In this document: in pieces, positions 26,101 through 34,991 of the stretch | Numbering within the stretch: position 1 is the first letter of the stretch | Layout of the letters: the number at the start of each line of letters is the position of its first letter | Source: Sinorhizobium sp. BG8 | GTDB taxonomy: Bacteria; Pseudomonadota; Alphaproteobacteria; Rhizobiales; Rhizobiaceae | Assembly (NCBI RefSeq): GCF_016864555.1 | Contig: NZ_CP044011.1 | Location: 3,429,501-3,493,500, forward strand | DNA length: 64,000 bases | Direction: 5' to 3' | Program-made: the position numbers and the translations under genes | Notes under the pieces: model-generated | What the model saw: the letters and a program-made list of their open reading frames with translations, nothing else | Databases searched by the model: none | Told to the model about the DNA's origin: nothing

Positions 26101-26881
26101 TGCCCCCGACCTTGATCGGCGCTCCGCCCGTCTTCGGATCGGGCGCAATCTTCTCGGCCAGCGTGAAGGTACCGTCGTACCGCGGCTTGAAATCGACGAT
26201 CTTGAGTTCACCTTCGAGATCGGCGAGCAGCGGCAGCCGTTCGGGCACGATGCGCGCCCGCATGGAGAGCGTCCCATGCTCGTCGACCTGCCCGCTCGTC
26301 AGCTGGAAATCGCCCGCCTCGCCGTCGAGCGCGGCCCGCCCCTCCGCTTTCCAGGGGCCGGCAAGGGAACGCGCCGTCGCCTTGGCGTCGATGTCGGTCA
26401 GGCGTCGGGTCCGCCCGGTCTGCTCGTCGATGAACTCGAGCTCGCCGTCGGTGATGATGACGTTCTCGAGCACGACGGATTTCGCAGGGATCGCCCCGGC
26501 GCGGCCCCGCGCCCAGTCCAGCGTCCCGTCGGCAAGAAGCTTCAGCCGCGCCCTCGGCTGCTCCACGCGCATGTCGAAGATCAATGCCTCGCCGCTCAGG
26601 AACGGGGCGAGTTCGGCATCCATCGAGAACCGCGCGACCTCCACGATCGGCTTTCCGTCCTCCTCGCCGACGCGCACGTCGTTCAGTGTCACGGACGGAA
26701 ACGGCAGTATGCGGGCGTCGACGCGGCCGTGCACCACGACCTTCCGGCCCATAATGCGGCTCGCCTCCTGCTCGAAGTTCTGCCGGAAATTGGTCCAGTC
26801 CACAAACAGCGGTGCCAGCAACGCCGCGAACAGCGCCAACACCACCAGACCGCCGAAGAAAATCACGAAGCGAGAAAGCAA
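23111..26881 (-). CDS. AsmA-like outer-membrane biogenesis protein
   Basis: Very large (1256-residue) inner-membrane-anchored periplasmic protein of the AsmA/TamB-like superfamily, thought to help lipid transport or outer-membrane assembly. One N-terminal helix (about 3-24) is followed by the AsmA start FVDWTNFRQNFEQEASRIMGRKV with long beta-rich repeats, and the C-terminal 150 residues form an Arg/Glu/Ala-rich coiled coil (REEEVRKLQEAEAQ). The first usable start is a TTG (MLSRFVIFFGG); this gives the usual N-terminus. The gene lies alone on the - strand. Exact substrate unknown. Confidence 0.85.
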   Translation of the reverse strand: MLSRFVIFFGGLVVLALFAALLAPLFVDWTNFRQNFEQEASRIMGRKVVVHGRVDARILPFPSVTLNDVRVGEEDGKPIVEVARFSMDAELAPFLSGEALIFDMRVEQPRARLKLLADGTLDWARGRAGAIPAKSVVLENVIITDGELEFIDEQTGRTRRLTDIDAKATARSLAGPWKAEGRAALDGEAGDFQLTSGQVDEHGTLSMRARIVPERLPLLADLEGELKIVDFKPRYDGTFTLAEKIAPDPKTGGAPIKVGGKFELSNERLRVPDYRLEAGNPEDPYVVTGEATLDTGKQPEFLLIADGQQIDVNRIGNKGEAGKTGRNPQLSARQRMQALLAIVADIPIPQVPGRASLALPAIVIGDTTVRDVRLDVKPDGDGWTIEKGAALLPGRTTIEASGRLTLSGARSFAGDLLLASNQPSGFAAWLAGSIDPRIRKLKTAGFSAKVDLTEELQRFENLELAVGPASMTGRIERQSVSGSTPTLSMELKGDRVELESLQALAGLIAGDASMSTVLEHAIALDLKADHFSGLGEEADGVSAALSLKEGILQIQRLDVDSLAGAQIEIGGRMGGSLLSPTGSFRMALKAGAMQPVAELLARHLPQHPVVSRFVSSAGYYDDADVEMTASVPEGGKEPLAANLTGTANGGRVELHVQASTLADLILGRSFRLNGTLENPVTTVLVGQAGMDPLPFDAEPNGLLALKITQDKAGPADVSVAFTTERTSMTANGEVQLGTDHFLAGTLAVALDSDDVEPYLMMNGVALPQSGAGLPLKLSAEVTIDPKELRLTGIDGKADRNGFSGDFTLDRTASAKGRGTLAFDTIDLAWLAETVLGPVEDIAQGGLNTGELGNPGWNSADVFLALTARQFWPGIYGAVDNFKTALSWHGSDIALDDIEGDWFGGKLGGRLKLVNAEANGILEARLDLAGADLSKIVWASSEGPLGTGRAELTLAVDASGKSIAAMAKSATGSGEARLNGLEVQGINTAAFPAILAAADGVKGDITKERTGAIAEREIMQGRALLGAARIPFSIASGTLRAQNISAGDGYAEFAGDVEIGLSEQRIGSKVGLRFRAGDEALAGAEPEVVLSWAGLLDAPGRSLDVQPLANFLSLRKFEIERRRVETLQANVLEKQRLRREVALYRYRARQREWIAENVRLQEIEENRRRADAKIRAARHSAEQKAAAAAAAEFAAREEEVRKLQEAEAQAKAVAERLAAEEAARQQRRQRSNAGGGEELAPANRGQSLNFDVLPGFN

Positions 26882-26913
26882 AACGCGGGCCCCGATAAAC
26901 CGTGTACCTGAAT

Positions 26914-26942
26914 ATAATCAGGATAATGCGCGATTGTCTCAA
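26914..26942 (-). promoter_or_regulatory. candidate promoter of the AsmA-like gene
   Basis: TTGAGA and GATTAT spaced by 17 bases, starting within the last codons of the upstream FAD-oxidoreductase gene; transcription would start about 25 bases before the TTG. Confidence 0.4.
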
Positions 26943-28351
26943 CCCATCGTAAAAATCTTCCCCGGATTGAGAATGTTGTCCGGGTCGAGCGCGCGCTTGA
27001 TCTCACGCATGAGGTCCACCGCCCCGCCCAGCTCGAGCGGAAGGAAGGCCTGCTTGCCCTGCCCGATGCCGTGTTCGCCCGTGCAGGTGCCGTCCATGTC
27101 GAGCGCCCGGGCGTTCAGCCGCGATACGAAGGCTTCCGCCTGCTCCACATCGGCGGGGTTCTTGTCATCGAGCACCAAGCTCACATGGAAGTTGCCGTCC
27201 CCCGCATGGCCGACGATGGGCGCGAGCAATCCGTGCTCCTCAATGTCGGCTTCGGTTGCGGCGACGCATTCCGCCAGCCGCGATATGGGCACGCAGACGT
27301 CGGTGGCAATGACCGCATGGCCGGGCCTCAGGGCCTTGGCGGCCCAATAGGCGTCGTGCCGGGCCTTCCAGAGCTTGGCGCGCTCGGCGGCGTCTGCGGT
27401 CCACTTGAACTCGCCGCCCCCGCACTCGGCGGTGATGTGCGCGAATTCCTCGGATTGCAGGCGCACGCTATCCTCGCTGCCGTGGAACTCGACGAACAGC
27501 GTCGGCAGCTCCGGAAGCGTCAGTCCCGAATAGGCGTTGCAGGCCCTGATCTGGAGGGCATTGACGAGCTCGATGCGCGCAACCGGAATACCGAGTTGCA
27601 CCGTCATGATCACAGCGTTGCAGGCGTCCGCCAGCGTCGGGAAGCTGCAGACCCCGCCCGAGATCATCGCCGGAATGCCCTGCAGCCTGAGCGTGACCGA
27701 GGTCAGCACGCCGAGTGTTCCTTCCGCACCCACGAAGAGCCGCGTCAGGTCGTACCCGGCAGACGACTTGCGGGCGCGCCGCGCCGTGCGGATCTCCTCG
27801 CCCTTCGCCGTCACCGCGGTGACCGAAAGCACGTTGTCCTTCATGGTTCCGTAGCGCACGGCATTGGTGCCGGAGGCACGTGTCGAGGTCATGCCGCCGA
27901 TCGAGGCGTTGGCGCCCGGGTCGATGGGGAAGAACAGGCCGGTGTCGCGGAGGTACGTGTTGAGTTCCTCGCGGGTGATGCCCGGCTCGACGGTGCAGTC
28001 CAGATCCTCCGCATTCACCTCCAGCACGCGGTTCATGCGGCTGAAATCGATGGATATGCCTCCGGCGGGAGCGTTTATCTGTCCCTCGAGCGACGAACCG
28101 GTGCCGAAGGGAATGACGGGAACCCGGTGTACGGCGCAGATCTTCACGGTCTCCGCCACGTCGCCTGCCGCCTCTGCGAACACGACGCCGTCGGGCAGCT
28201 GCGCCGGAATGTAGGTGGTGGTATGGGCGTGCTGCGCGCGAATCGCCTCTCCGGTCTGGAAGCGGTCGCCGAAGCGTTCGCGCAGCACCGCTACCGCCGC
28301 CGCAATCGCTTGCTCGTTTCGTGCCGCACCCTTGATGTCAGACAGCGCCAT
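26939..28351 (-). CDS. FAD-binding oxidoreductase, GlcD / D-lactate dehydrogenase (Dld) type
   Basis: 2-hydroxy-acid dehydrogenase of the VAO/PCMH flavoprotein class, probably oxidising D-lactate or glycolate. The 470-residue protein has the FAD P-P loop (VIPFGTGSSLEGQ, GANASIGGMTSTRASGTNAVRYG), the SSAGYDLTRLFVGAEGTLGV segment, and C-terminal HAGDGNFHV and GTCTGEHGIG motifs with the metal/substrate histidines. GGGAGG precedes the ATG. It has the length of soluble Dld/GlcD and lacks an Fe-S domain; no glcEF lies nearby. The preferred substrate cannot be told from sequence alone. Confidence 0.9.
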   Translation of the reverse strand: MALSDIKGAARNEQAIAAAVAVLRERFGDRFQTGEAIRAQHAHTTTYIPAQLPDGVVFAEAAGDVAETVKICAVHRVPVIPFGTGSSLEGQINAPAGGISIDFSRMNRVLEVNAEDLDCTVEPGITREELNTYLRDTGLFFPIDPGANASIGGMTSTRASGTNAVRYGTMKDNVLSVTAVTAKGEEIRTARRARKSSAGYDLTRLFVGAEGTLGVLTSVTLRLQGIPAMISGGVCSFPTLADACNAVIMTVQLGIPVARIELVNALQIRACNAYSGLTLPELPTLFVEFHGSEDSVRLQSEEFAHITAECGGGEFKWTADAAERAKLWKARHDAYWAAKALRPGHAVIATDVCVPISRLAECVAATEADIEEHGLLAPIVGHAGDGNFHVSLVLDDKNPADVEQAEAFVSRLNARALDMDGTCTGEHGIGQGKQAFLPLELGGAVDLMREIKRALDPDNILNPGKIFTMG

Positions 28352-28533
28352 CGCCCGCCCTCCCTGTTATTTTCGGACCGTAGTCAGCAAATTGCCGAGC
28401 GGCTGTCCAGATGCAAGTTTGTCTTCGAGGTTAACCATGAACAAGCAACCGCCGCCTCTGATAATATTATAAATTTGCAATATACTTAGCCATCGCGGAT
28501 AATTGCGGGAGATGGATGGGAGGAGAACATACC

Positions 28534-28893
28534 ATGACATCGCGCAGCACCATGACCATTGCCGCCATTGTTGTCATCATCCTCGCCGGACTGTTCCTGT
28601 ACAACAGGGGCGGCGATGGCGAGGCGACTAGCACGAGCACGTCGACCGGAACGACTACGACGCCGGCAACGCCTGAAACCGGCACGACGACCACCACCCC
28701 GGCAACACCGGAGACCGGCACGACAACCGCTACGCCGGCAACACCGGAGACCGGCAGCACCGGAACGACGACGACGGCGCCAGCCGAAGGCACTGCCAAC
28801 CAGCCTGCAGCCGGCACGACGACGACCCAGCCGGCGGAAGGTACGACAACCCAGCCTTCGGGCGGTTCCACGACCACCGGAACGAGCAACTGA
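28534..28893 (+). CDS. Thr/Pro-rich membrane-anchored low-complexity protein
   Basis: A 119-residue protein with an N-terminal membrane helix (MTIAAIVVIILAGLFLYN, about residues 6-24) and a periplasmic tail made of Thr, Pro, Gly, Ala and Glu. Three 12-residue units, TPATPETGTTTT-like, are encoded by an exact 36-base period, followed by looser TTTQPAEGT repeats. I choose the ATG at 28534 because AGGAG stands 10 bases upstream. No family recognised; the sequence suggests a disordered spacer or surface-exposed tail. Confidence 0.75.
   Translation: MTSRSTMTIAAIVVIILAGLFLYNRGGDGEATSTSTSTGTTTTPATPETGTTTTTPATPETGTTTATPATPETGSTGTTTTAPAEGTANQPAAGTTTTQPAEGTTTQPSGGSTTTGTSN
28660..28755 (+). repeat. 36-base tandem repeat inside the Thr/Pro-rich gene
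   Basis: Three copies, starting at 28660, 28696 and 28732, each encoding TPATPETG plus Thr-rich linker; the second and third copies are nearly identical and the first differs at a few third positions. Confidence 0.85.
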
Positions 28894-29032
28894 CGCAGGT
28901 TACGCCAACGTGTGATCGCTCTCGCAGTGACGGCACGTGTTGGCACCAAACGGCCGAAGCGCGGACGGAAGGCCGTATCGCGCTTCGCGCACCCGTCGCT
29001 CCATTACGCGAACCAGCGCGAGCGAAGCTGCT

Positions 29033-32000
29033 TCACTCAGCCGGGTGACCCGAAAGCTGTGCAGCCGCTTCCATTTCCCTGCGCAGGCGCGCTTCCTCAT
29101 CGGCATGCGGCTTAGTGTACCGCGCGATCACCAGATAGGCGACAGGCGTCAGGTAGAGCGTCACGACGGCGGCAAGCCCGAGACCGCCGACGAGCACCCA
29201 TCCGAGGGAGACGCGGGCCTCGGCGCCCGCTCCGCTTGCAAGCACCAGCGGCACCGCGCCGACCACGGTCGCGATCATCGTCATCATCACCGGCCGCAGG
29301 CGAATGTTCGAGGCGTTTTCGATGGCGCTGCGCACGTCCTGCCCGCGATCACGCAGCTGGTTCGCGAACTCGACGATCAGAATGCCGTTCTTCGCCATGA
29401 TGCCGACGAGTAGAACGAGGCCGATCTGGCTGTAGATGTTCAGCGTCGTGCCGGTGAGGATCATTGCAAACACCGCGCAGGCAAGTCCGAGGGGTACCGT
29501 CGTCATGATGATCAGCGCGCTCACCACGCTCTCGAACTGCGCGGCGAGAACGAGGAAGATGATGACGAGGGCAAAGCCGAAGGTGACGAACAGGCCGTTG
29601 GAGTTCTCGTCGAGCGTCGCGGCTTCGGCCAGCGGTATGAGGCGCGATCCCTCGGGCAACAGCGGCTCGGCCATGTCCTCCACGATCTTCAATGCCTCGC
29701 CGAGCGCCAGGCCGCTCTTCAGTCCCGCCGACAGCGAAACGGATCTCAGCTGCTGGTCACGTGAAAGCTGCGGCGCGACCGCCTTCTCCTCGAGCGAGGC
29801 GATGGTGGACATGGGCACGATCTTCCCGTCCGCGGTCTTCAGGAAGATGTTCTCTAGGTCCATGGGATCGTTGATCGTGTTGGTCGTCGAGGACAGGATC
29901 ACGGGATAGGCCTGCCCGTCGACGTAGATGTCGACGATGCTGTTGCCTTCCAGCATGGCCTGCAGCGCGGTCGAGAGCCCGGAAATGTCGACGCCGAGGT
30001 CCGATGCCTTCTCCCGGTCGATCGTGACCGAAAGCTGCGCCTGGTTGGCCTCGTAGTTGAGACGGACATTCTCGAAGCGGCCGCTATCCTCGATCTTTCG
30101 CACCAGTTCGGCGGCCGCGTTGCCGAGCTTCTCGTAGTCGTTTCCGACGAGCGCGACCTGGAGGCCGTTACCCGCGCCGCGAATGCCGAGGCTGTTCGGC
30201 TGGGTGGCGAAGGCCCTGACAGAAGGCACTTCGGCCGCCGCCTTGTTGATGTCGGCGACGATCTGCTGCTGTGTCCGCTCCCGTTCGCCCCAGGGTGCCA
30301 GCGTCAGCACCATGAAGCCGCTGTTGGTCGACCCGCCCTGCCCGGATATCGAGTAGATATTCACGATCTCGCCCTTGTCGAACAGCGGCCGGAGCTTGTC
30401 CTCGATCCGCTTCATCTGGTCCTGGGCATATTCGAGCGACACGCCCTGCGAGGCGTTGACCCGCATCATGACGATCGCACGGTCCTCGCTCGGCGTCAGT
30501 TCGGATTTGAGGGTCATGAAGGACCCCGCCCCGAGCGCCGTGAAAAGGCCGGCGACCACGAAGACGACGAGCGGCGCATTCAGGCACGCCTTGAGCGATC
30601 TGCGGTAGAAGCCGGCGCAAAAGGCGCCGAACCGGCCCAGCATGCCGCGGCTGTGGTCATGGGATCGTTCGGCCGCCAGCATGCGCGAGGCCAGCATCGG
30701 GCAGAGCGTGAGCGCCACGAAGGCCGAAAGCAGGATCGCGAAGGCAAGCACGAAGCCGAACTCGCGGAACAGCCGCCCGGTCTGGCCGGGCAGGAAGGAC
30801 AGCGGCACGAATACGGCGATGAGTGTCGCGGTCGTGGCAATGACGGCGAAGAACACCTCGAGCGTGCCGTGCACCGCCGCCGCCCGCGGCCCGAGGCCTT
30901 CGGCCCGCCGCCGCACGATATTTTCGAGAACCACGATGGCGTCGTCCACGACGAGGCCGGTGGCGAGCACGATCGCAAGCAGCGTCAGGATGTTGACGGA
31001 GAACCCGGCGAGATAGATCGCAGCCACGGTTCCGATCAGCGCGATCGGCATGCTGATCGTCGGAATGAGCGTCGCCCGCCAGTCGAGCAGGAAGAGGTAG
31101 ATCACGAACGTCACGATCACGATCGCGACGACGAGGGCGATCTCCACCTCATGGAGCGCGCCCTCGATGAACACGGCATCGTCGCTGGTGATCGCAAGCC
31201 GCGTGCCCTCGGGCAGGATGCCGCCGAGAGTGTTGACCGTCCTGTGGACGCCCTCGGAGATATCGAGGGTGTTCGACTGCGCCTGCCGGATGATGCCGAG
31301 CCCGATGCCCTGCCGCCCGTTCGACCGCAGCGCCGTCGTTCCGTCGTCCGGGCCGAGCGTCACCGTCGCGACGTCGCCGAGCCTGACCCGGTTGTTGATC
31401 ATCAGCTTCTCGAAATCTTCGGGCGTACGGATGTCGGCGGTCGCACGCACGGAAATATCCTGGTTGAGGCTCGTCAGCGTGCCGGCAGGAACATCGAAGT
31501 TGGCGGTCTCGAGCGCCTTCCCGAGTTCGACGATCGTCATCCCCCGGCTGGCGAGCTTGGCCTGGTCTATGTCGACACGGAAGACCTTCTCCTGCTCGCC
31601 GTAGACCGTCACGTCCGCGACGCCTTCGACCGCGGCGAGCCTGTCACTGATCTCGTTTTCGACGAGCAGCGTAAGGTCTTCCATCGACATGCGGTCGGAG
31701 GTGAGTGCAAGCCGCATGATCGGCTGGCTGTCCGCATCCGCCTTGACGACGCGCGGTTCGTCCGCACCGTCCGGAAGCTGGTTCGTCACGCGGCCGAGCG
31801 CGTCGCGCACGTCGTTGGCCGCCTGGTTGACGTCGGTGGTGTCGGTGAACTCCAGCGTCACCCGGCTTCGGGCGAAGGCCGATTGCGACGAGATGTCCTT
31901 GATCCCCTGCACCCGCGAGACCGCACCCTCGATCACCTCGGTCAGTTCACGGTCCACGGTTTCGGGAGAGGCGCCGTCGAAGGTGGTCGTGACGGTGACG

Positions 32001-32167
32001 ACCGGCTGGTCCACCGATGGAAGCTCGCGGATGTCGACGCCGTTGAGGGCCGCCAGTCCGGCGACGATCACGAGCGTGTTGACGACGAGGGCGAAGACCG
32101 GCCTCCGGATGAAAAGCGCCGTGAAGCCCGCCTGCCCTCCCTTGCCGTCTGAGCCGCCCCCGGACAT
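29033..32167 (-). CDS. RND efflux transporter permease (HAE1/AcrB-like)
   Basis: Proton-driven inner-membrane pump component of a tripartite efflux system. The 1044-residue protein has the two-fold repeated layout with about 12 membrane helices and two large periplasmic loops, the TM4-like LAIVLATGLVVDDAIVVLENI with the paired proton-relay Asp residues, and the second-half VGIMAKNGILIVEF. I start at the ATG at 32167 (TGATG overlap with the upstream gene) rather than the GTG one codon earlier. The partner fusion protein is immediately upstream; no outer-membrane channel gene lies in the window. Confidence 0.93.
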   Translation of the reverse strand: MSGGGSDGKGGQAGFTALFIRRPVFALVVNTLVIVAGLAALNGVDIRELPSVDQPVVTVTTTFDGASPETVDRELTEVIEGAVSRVQGIKDISSQSAFARSRVTLEFTDTTDVNQAANDVRDALGRVTNQLPDGADEPRVVKADADSQPIMRLALTSDRMSMEDLTLLVENEISDRLAAVEGVADVTVYGEQEKVFRVDIDQAKLASRGMTIVELGKALETANFDVPAGTLTSLNQDISVRATADIRTPEDFEKLMINNRVRLGDVATVTLGPDDGTTALRSNGRQGIGLGIIRQAQSNTLDISEGVHRTVNTLGGILPEGTRLAITSDDAVFIEGALHEVEIALVVAIVIVTFVIYLFLLDWRATLIPTISMPIALIGTVAAIYLAGFSVNILTLLAIVLATGLVVDDAIVVLENIVRRRAEGLGPRAAAVHGTLEVFFAVIATTATLIAVFVPLSFLPGQTGRLFREFGFVLAFAILLSAFVALTLCPMLASRMLAAERSHDHSRGMLGRFGAFCAGFYRRSLKACLNAPLVVFVVAGLFTALGAGSFMTLKSELTPSEDRAIVMMRVNASQGVSLEYAQDQMKRIEDKLRPLFDKGEIVNIYSISGQGGSTNSGFMVLTLAPWGERERTQQQIVADINKAAAEVPSVRAFATQPNSLGIRGAGNGLQVALVGNDYEKLGNAAAELVRKIEDSGRFENVRLNYEANQAQLSVTIDREKASDLGVDISGLSTALQAMLEGNSIVDIYVDGQAYPVILSSTTNTINDPMDLENIFLKTADGKIVPMSTIASLEEKAVAPQLSRDQQLRSVSLSAGLKSGLALGEALKIVEDMAEPLLPEGSRLIPLAEAATLDENSNGLFVTFGFALVIIFLVLAAQFESVVSALIIMTTVPLGLACAVFAMILTGTTLNIYSQIGLVLLVGIMAKNGILIVEFANQLRDRGQDVRSAIENASNIRLRPVMMTMIATVVGAVPLVLASGAGAEARVSLGWVLVGGLGLAAVVTLYLTPVAYLVIARYTKPHADEEARLRREMEAAAQLSGHPAE

Positions 32168-33336
32168 CACGTGCCCTCCGCCACCGGCTGCCCCGGCTTG
32201 CGCTCCTCGTTGACGACCTTGACGGCACCGCCGGTGCGAAGGCGCTGCAGCCCCTCGGTCACCACGAGATCGTCAGGCGCGAGCCTCGCACTGACCAGCA
32301 CCTTGTCGGGATTGCGCTGGATGATGCGAATGGGAACCTTCTCCGCCTTGTCGTCATGCACGCGCCAGACATAGGATCCATCCGCGCTCCACTGCACTGC
32401 CAGCGGATCGACGCTCGGATACTGGTCGCCCGCAAAGCGCATCGAAACCTGGAAGGACATTCCGGCGCGAAGCACGTCGTTCGGATTGGCGATCCGAGCC
32501 CTCACCCTCAACGTCCGGCTGTCCTGGTCGATGCGGTTGTCGACTGCCTGCACCACGCCGGAGAAGCTCTCGCCGGGCCGCGCGATCGCGGTTGCCGAGA
32601 GTTCGGCCCCGACGTCTATCCGCGTCGTGAATCGTTCCGGCACCCAGAAATCGACCAGGATTTCGGAGCGATCGTCGATGCGTGCGATCTGGGTCGACTG
32701 GGTCACGTAGTCGCCGGGATTGACCAGGATGATCCCGACCACCCCTCCATAGGGTGCGGGGATATCCCGCCGGCGAAGGTTGAGTTCGGCCGATTGCAGG
32801 GCCAGTTCGGCCGCCTGGAGATCGGAGTTCACGTCCTGCACCTCGACGGGACTGACCGCCGATTTCGCCCTCAGGTCCTGGTAGCGCTTCAGCTTGTCGC
32901 GGGCCCTGTCGCGCGTCAGCCGTGCCTGGTCGGCCGCGATGCGCTGCTCGTCGCTGTCGAGGCGGGCGATGACCTGCCCCCGTTCGACCCGGTCACCCGA
33001 GGATACGAGGACCTCCGTGAGATTGCCCGTCGCATAGGGCGTGACCGTCACCGAGCGGATCGCCTCGCCGTCGCCGATCGCATTCAGCCGGTCGTTGACG
33101 AGCGCCATGACGACGGGCTTGGTGACGACGAGGGACGGTCCGCCGAACCCGTCCGCCCGGCCGGCCCGGCCACCGTTCTTTCCGCCGGCCGAGGGCGGCG
33201 CGATCAACGCTGCCAGCCGGTCGGGGATACCGGCCGACGTCAGCATGCCGTTCGCGCCCGGGGCGAGACGTCCCCACAGCAAGGCACCCGCCGAAATGAT
33301 GGCGGCGCTGACCAGAAGCTGCTTCCAAAGGCGCAT
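32167..33336 (-). CDS. RND efflux periplasmic adaptor (membrane fusion) protein
   Basis: Periplasmic adaptor linking the RND pump to the outer-membrane channel. The 389-residue protein has an N-terminal membrane anchor, a lipoyl-like half (SSGDRVERGQVIARLDSDEQ), a short alpha-hairpin (LTRDRARDKLKRYQDL), and beta-barrel segments (PGDYVTQSTQIARIDDRSE). I start at the ATG at 33336 (MRLWKQLL) because GGAG lies just upstream; an ATG seven codons earlier at 33357 lacks one. It overlaps the pump gene, so the two are one operon. Confidence 0.9.
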   Translation of the reverse strand: MRLWKQLLVSAAIISAGALLWGRLAPGANGMLTSAGIPDRLAALIAPPSAGGKNGGRAGRADGFGGPSLVVTKPVVMALVNDRLNAIGDGEAIRSVTVTPYATGNLTEVLVSSGDRVERGQVIARLDSDEQRIAADQARLTRDRARDKLKRYQDLRAKSAVSPVEVQDVNSDLQAAELALQSAELNLRRRDIPAPYGGVVGIILVNPGDYVTQSTQIARIDDRSEILVDFWVPERFTTRIDVGAELSATAIARPGESFSGVVQAVDNRIDQDSRTLRVRARIANPNDVLRAGMSFQVSMRFAGDQYPSVDPLAVQWSADGSYVWRVHDDKAEKVPIRIIQRNPDKVLVSARLAPDDLVVTEGLQRLRTGGAVKVVNEERKPGQPVAEGT

Positions 33337-33410
33337 CGGGGACTCCAGGGATTGCAATCGTTTCTTGCGAAGCCGTTACGTCAAATATCCCTGCTAAGAC
33401 GTGAACCGGC

Positions 33411-33430
33411 AATGAAAGAATGCATTCATT
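33411..33430. promoter_or_regulatory. palindromic operator-like site upstream of the RND operon
   Basis: GAATGCATTC, a perfect 10-bp palindrome at 33418-33427, within AATGAAA ... ATT flanks, about 85 bases upstream of the adaptor ATG. It resembles sites bound by TetR-type efflux repressors; no such regulator gene is adjacent. Confidence 0.4.
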
Positions 33431-33587
33431 ACGGAAATGTAAGCTTGCCGCGAAAATTCGTTCCCGCCTGCGTTGTTCCACGAAATCCGCAAGGCTGGAC
33501 CGGCACTTGGGCCGTTGCTAGGCTCCGATCGCGGTTTTCCGCGCATTTTCGAGATTTCCCATAGTCAAATCGATAGAGGAGCCTCCA

Positions 33588-34406
33588 ATGTGTGATGCCT
33601 GCGTCATCGATTCAGTGAAGAAAAACATGCTCTCGCGACGCGGCCTCTTTCGCGCCGCAGCCGCGGGTGCGGCAACCGTCGCTGCAGCGAGCACCGGCGC
33701 CCTGAGCCCCGGTCTTGCCGCAAGCCCTGCGACGGCCACGGATCTCACCCATGAACTCTACGAGGACTTCCCGACCTATTTCGGGCCCCAGCAGTTCTTC
33801 CGCGAACAGAAGTTCAACTTCAAGGAGCATACATTCAATCTGTTCGAACTGCGCTACAGCGAGCATACCGGCACGCACATGGATGCGCCGCTGCACTTCT
33901 CCGCCGACGGCCTTTCCGTCGCGGAAATTCCCGTTGGCAATCTCGTCGTTCCGCTGGCAGTCATAGACATCAGGGAGAAGGCCGCGTCCAACCCGGATGC
34001 GCAGGTTACCCCTGACGACCTGAAGGCCTGGATCGCGGCCAATGGCGAGATCCCGGAAAACGCTTGCGTGGCGATGAATTCGGGCTGGTCGGCCCATCTG
34101 GGAACCGACAAGTTCCGCAATGCCGACGGTGAGAAGAAGATCCACTTCCCCGGCTTCCATGTCGAGACTGTCCAGGCGCTCCTGGAGACGACGACCTCCG
34201 GCATCGCCGTCGACACGCTTTCGCTCGACTACGGCATCTCCCCCGACTTCGCCACCCACAACACCTGGCTTCCTGCGGGTCGCTGGGGGCTTGAGGCCGT
34301 CGCCAACCTCGACAAGGTGCCGGTAAAGGGCGCAACGATCATCGTCGGCGCACCGAAGGTTCGCGGCGGCACCGGCGGCCCGGCCCGCGTCTTCGCGCTC
34401 GCCTGA
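33588..34406 (+). CDS. cyclase / kynurenine-formamidase-like family protein with Tat signal
   Basis: Metal-dependent hydrolase of the cyclase (KynB-like) superfamily, 272 residues. A twin-arginine signal (SRRGLF, residues 16-21, then an Ala-rich helix) sends it to the periplasm. The catalytic core shows HTGTHMDAPLHF, the metal-binding motif of the family. The ATG is preceded by AGAGGAG. It is followed after 60 bases by an AhpD-like gene, an operon pair. The substrate is unknown; secreted relatives act on cyclic amides, esters or isatin. Confidence 0.85.
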   Translation: MCDACVIDSVKKNMLSRRGLFRAAAAGAATVAAASTGALSPGLAASPATATDLTHELYEDFPTYFGPQQFFREQKFNFKEHTFNLFELRYSEHTGTHMDAPLHFSADGLSVAEIPVGNLVVPLAVIDIREKAASNPDAQVTPDDLKAWIAANGEIPENACVAMNSGWSAHLGTDKFRNADGEKKIHFPGFHVETVQALLETTTSGIAVDTLSLDYGISPDFATHNTWLPAGRWGLEAVANLDKVPVKGATIIVGAPKVRGGTGGPARVFALA

Positions 34407-34466
34407 TCCCGTCCGGGACCGGCGACATTCGCCGCCGGTCTCCTTTCGCGTTGCAAGGAATTCGCC

Positions 34467-34874
34467 ATGAGCACCGTCAAGCCTCCCGCCGACCTCGAAG
34501 CCGATTCCCGCGTCAAGGCGGTGTTCGACGACATCCGGGCCACGCGCAGGTCCGACTTCATCAACAACATGTGGCTCTACCTCGCCTTCGACCCCGCCCT
34601 GCTGGAAAGCACGTGGCGCGAGGTCAAGGCCGTCATGGCAGCGCCCTCCGAACTCGATCCGCTGGTCAAGGAGATGCTCTACATCGCCGTCTCCGTCACC
34701 AATGGCTGCGGCTACTGCGTCCATTCGCACACGGCTGCCGCCAAAGCGAAGGGCATGACGGCCGGGCAGCACGCCGAACTCCTTTCCATCATCGCGCTCG
34801 CCGGCAAGACGAACCAGCTTGCGACCGCCCTCCAGGTACCCGTCGACTCGGCATTCGACGCCGATCGCGGCTGA
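34467..34874 (+). CDS. carboxymuconolactone decarboxylase / AhpD-like family protein
   Basis: All-helical protein of 135 residues with the redox motif NGCGYCVHSH (Cys81, Cys84, His88) typical of the AhpD-like peroxidase-reductase branch rather than true CMD. A ribosome site AAGGA precedes the ATG. It probably acts as a thiol peroxidase-type enzyme. Its partner relation with the secreted cyclase upstream is only positional. Confidence 0.85.
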   Translation: MSTVKPPADLEADSRVKAVFDDIRATRRSDFINNMWLYLAFDPALLESTWREVKAVMAAPSELDPLVKEMLYIAVSVTNGCGYCVHSHTAAAKAKGMTAGQHAELLSIIALAGKTNQLATALQVPVDSAFDADRG

Positions 34875-34991
34875 GCGGACGCACCCTCAACCCGTCTGCC
34901 CCGCCGCACCCGTGCCGTCGGAGACGGGAGCGTGGAATAAAAGAAGAACGGAAAACTGGCCTTTCGCCCCCGAATCACTACATTGGGCCGC

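Noticed and set aside
27071-28489. Long + strand frame opposite the FAD oxidoreductase gene
   Set aside because: Shadow of a clear GlcD/Dld-type gene with FAD motifs on the - strand.
28660-28755. CRISPR-like appearance of repeated 36-base units
   Set aside because: Units are directly adjacent without unique spacers and encode in-frame Thr/Pro repeats of a protein; this is a coding tandem repeat.
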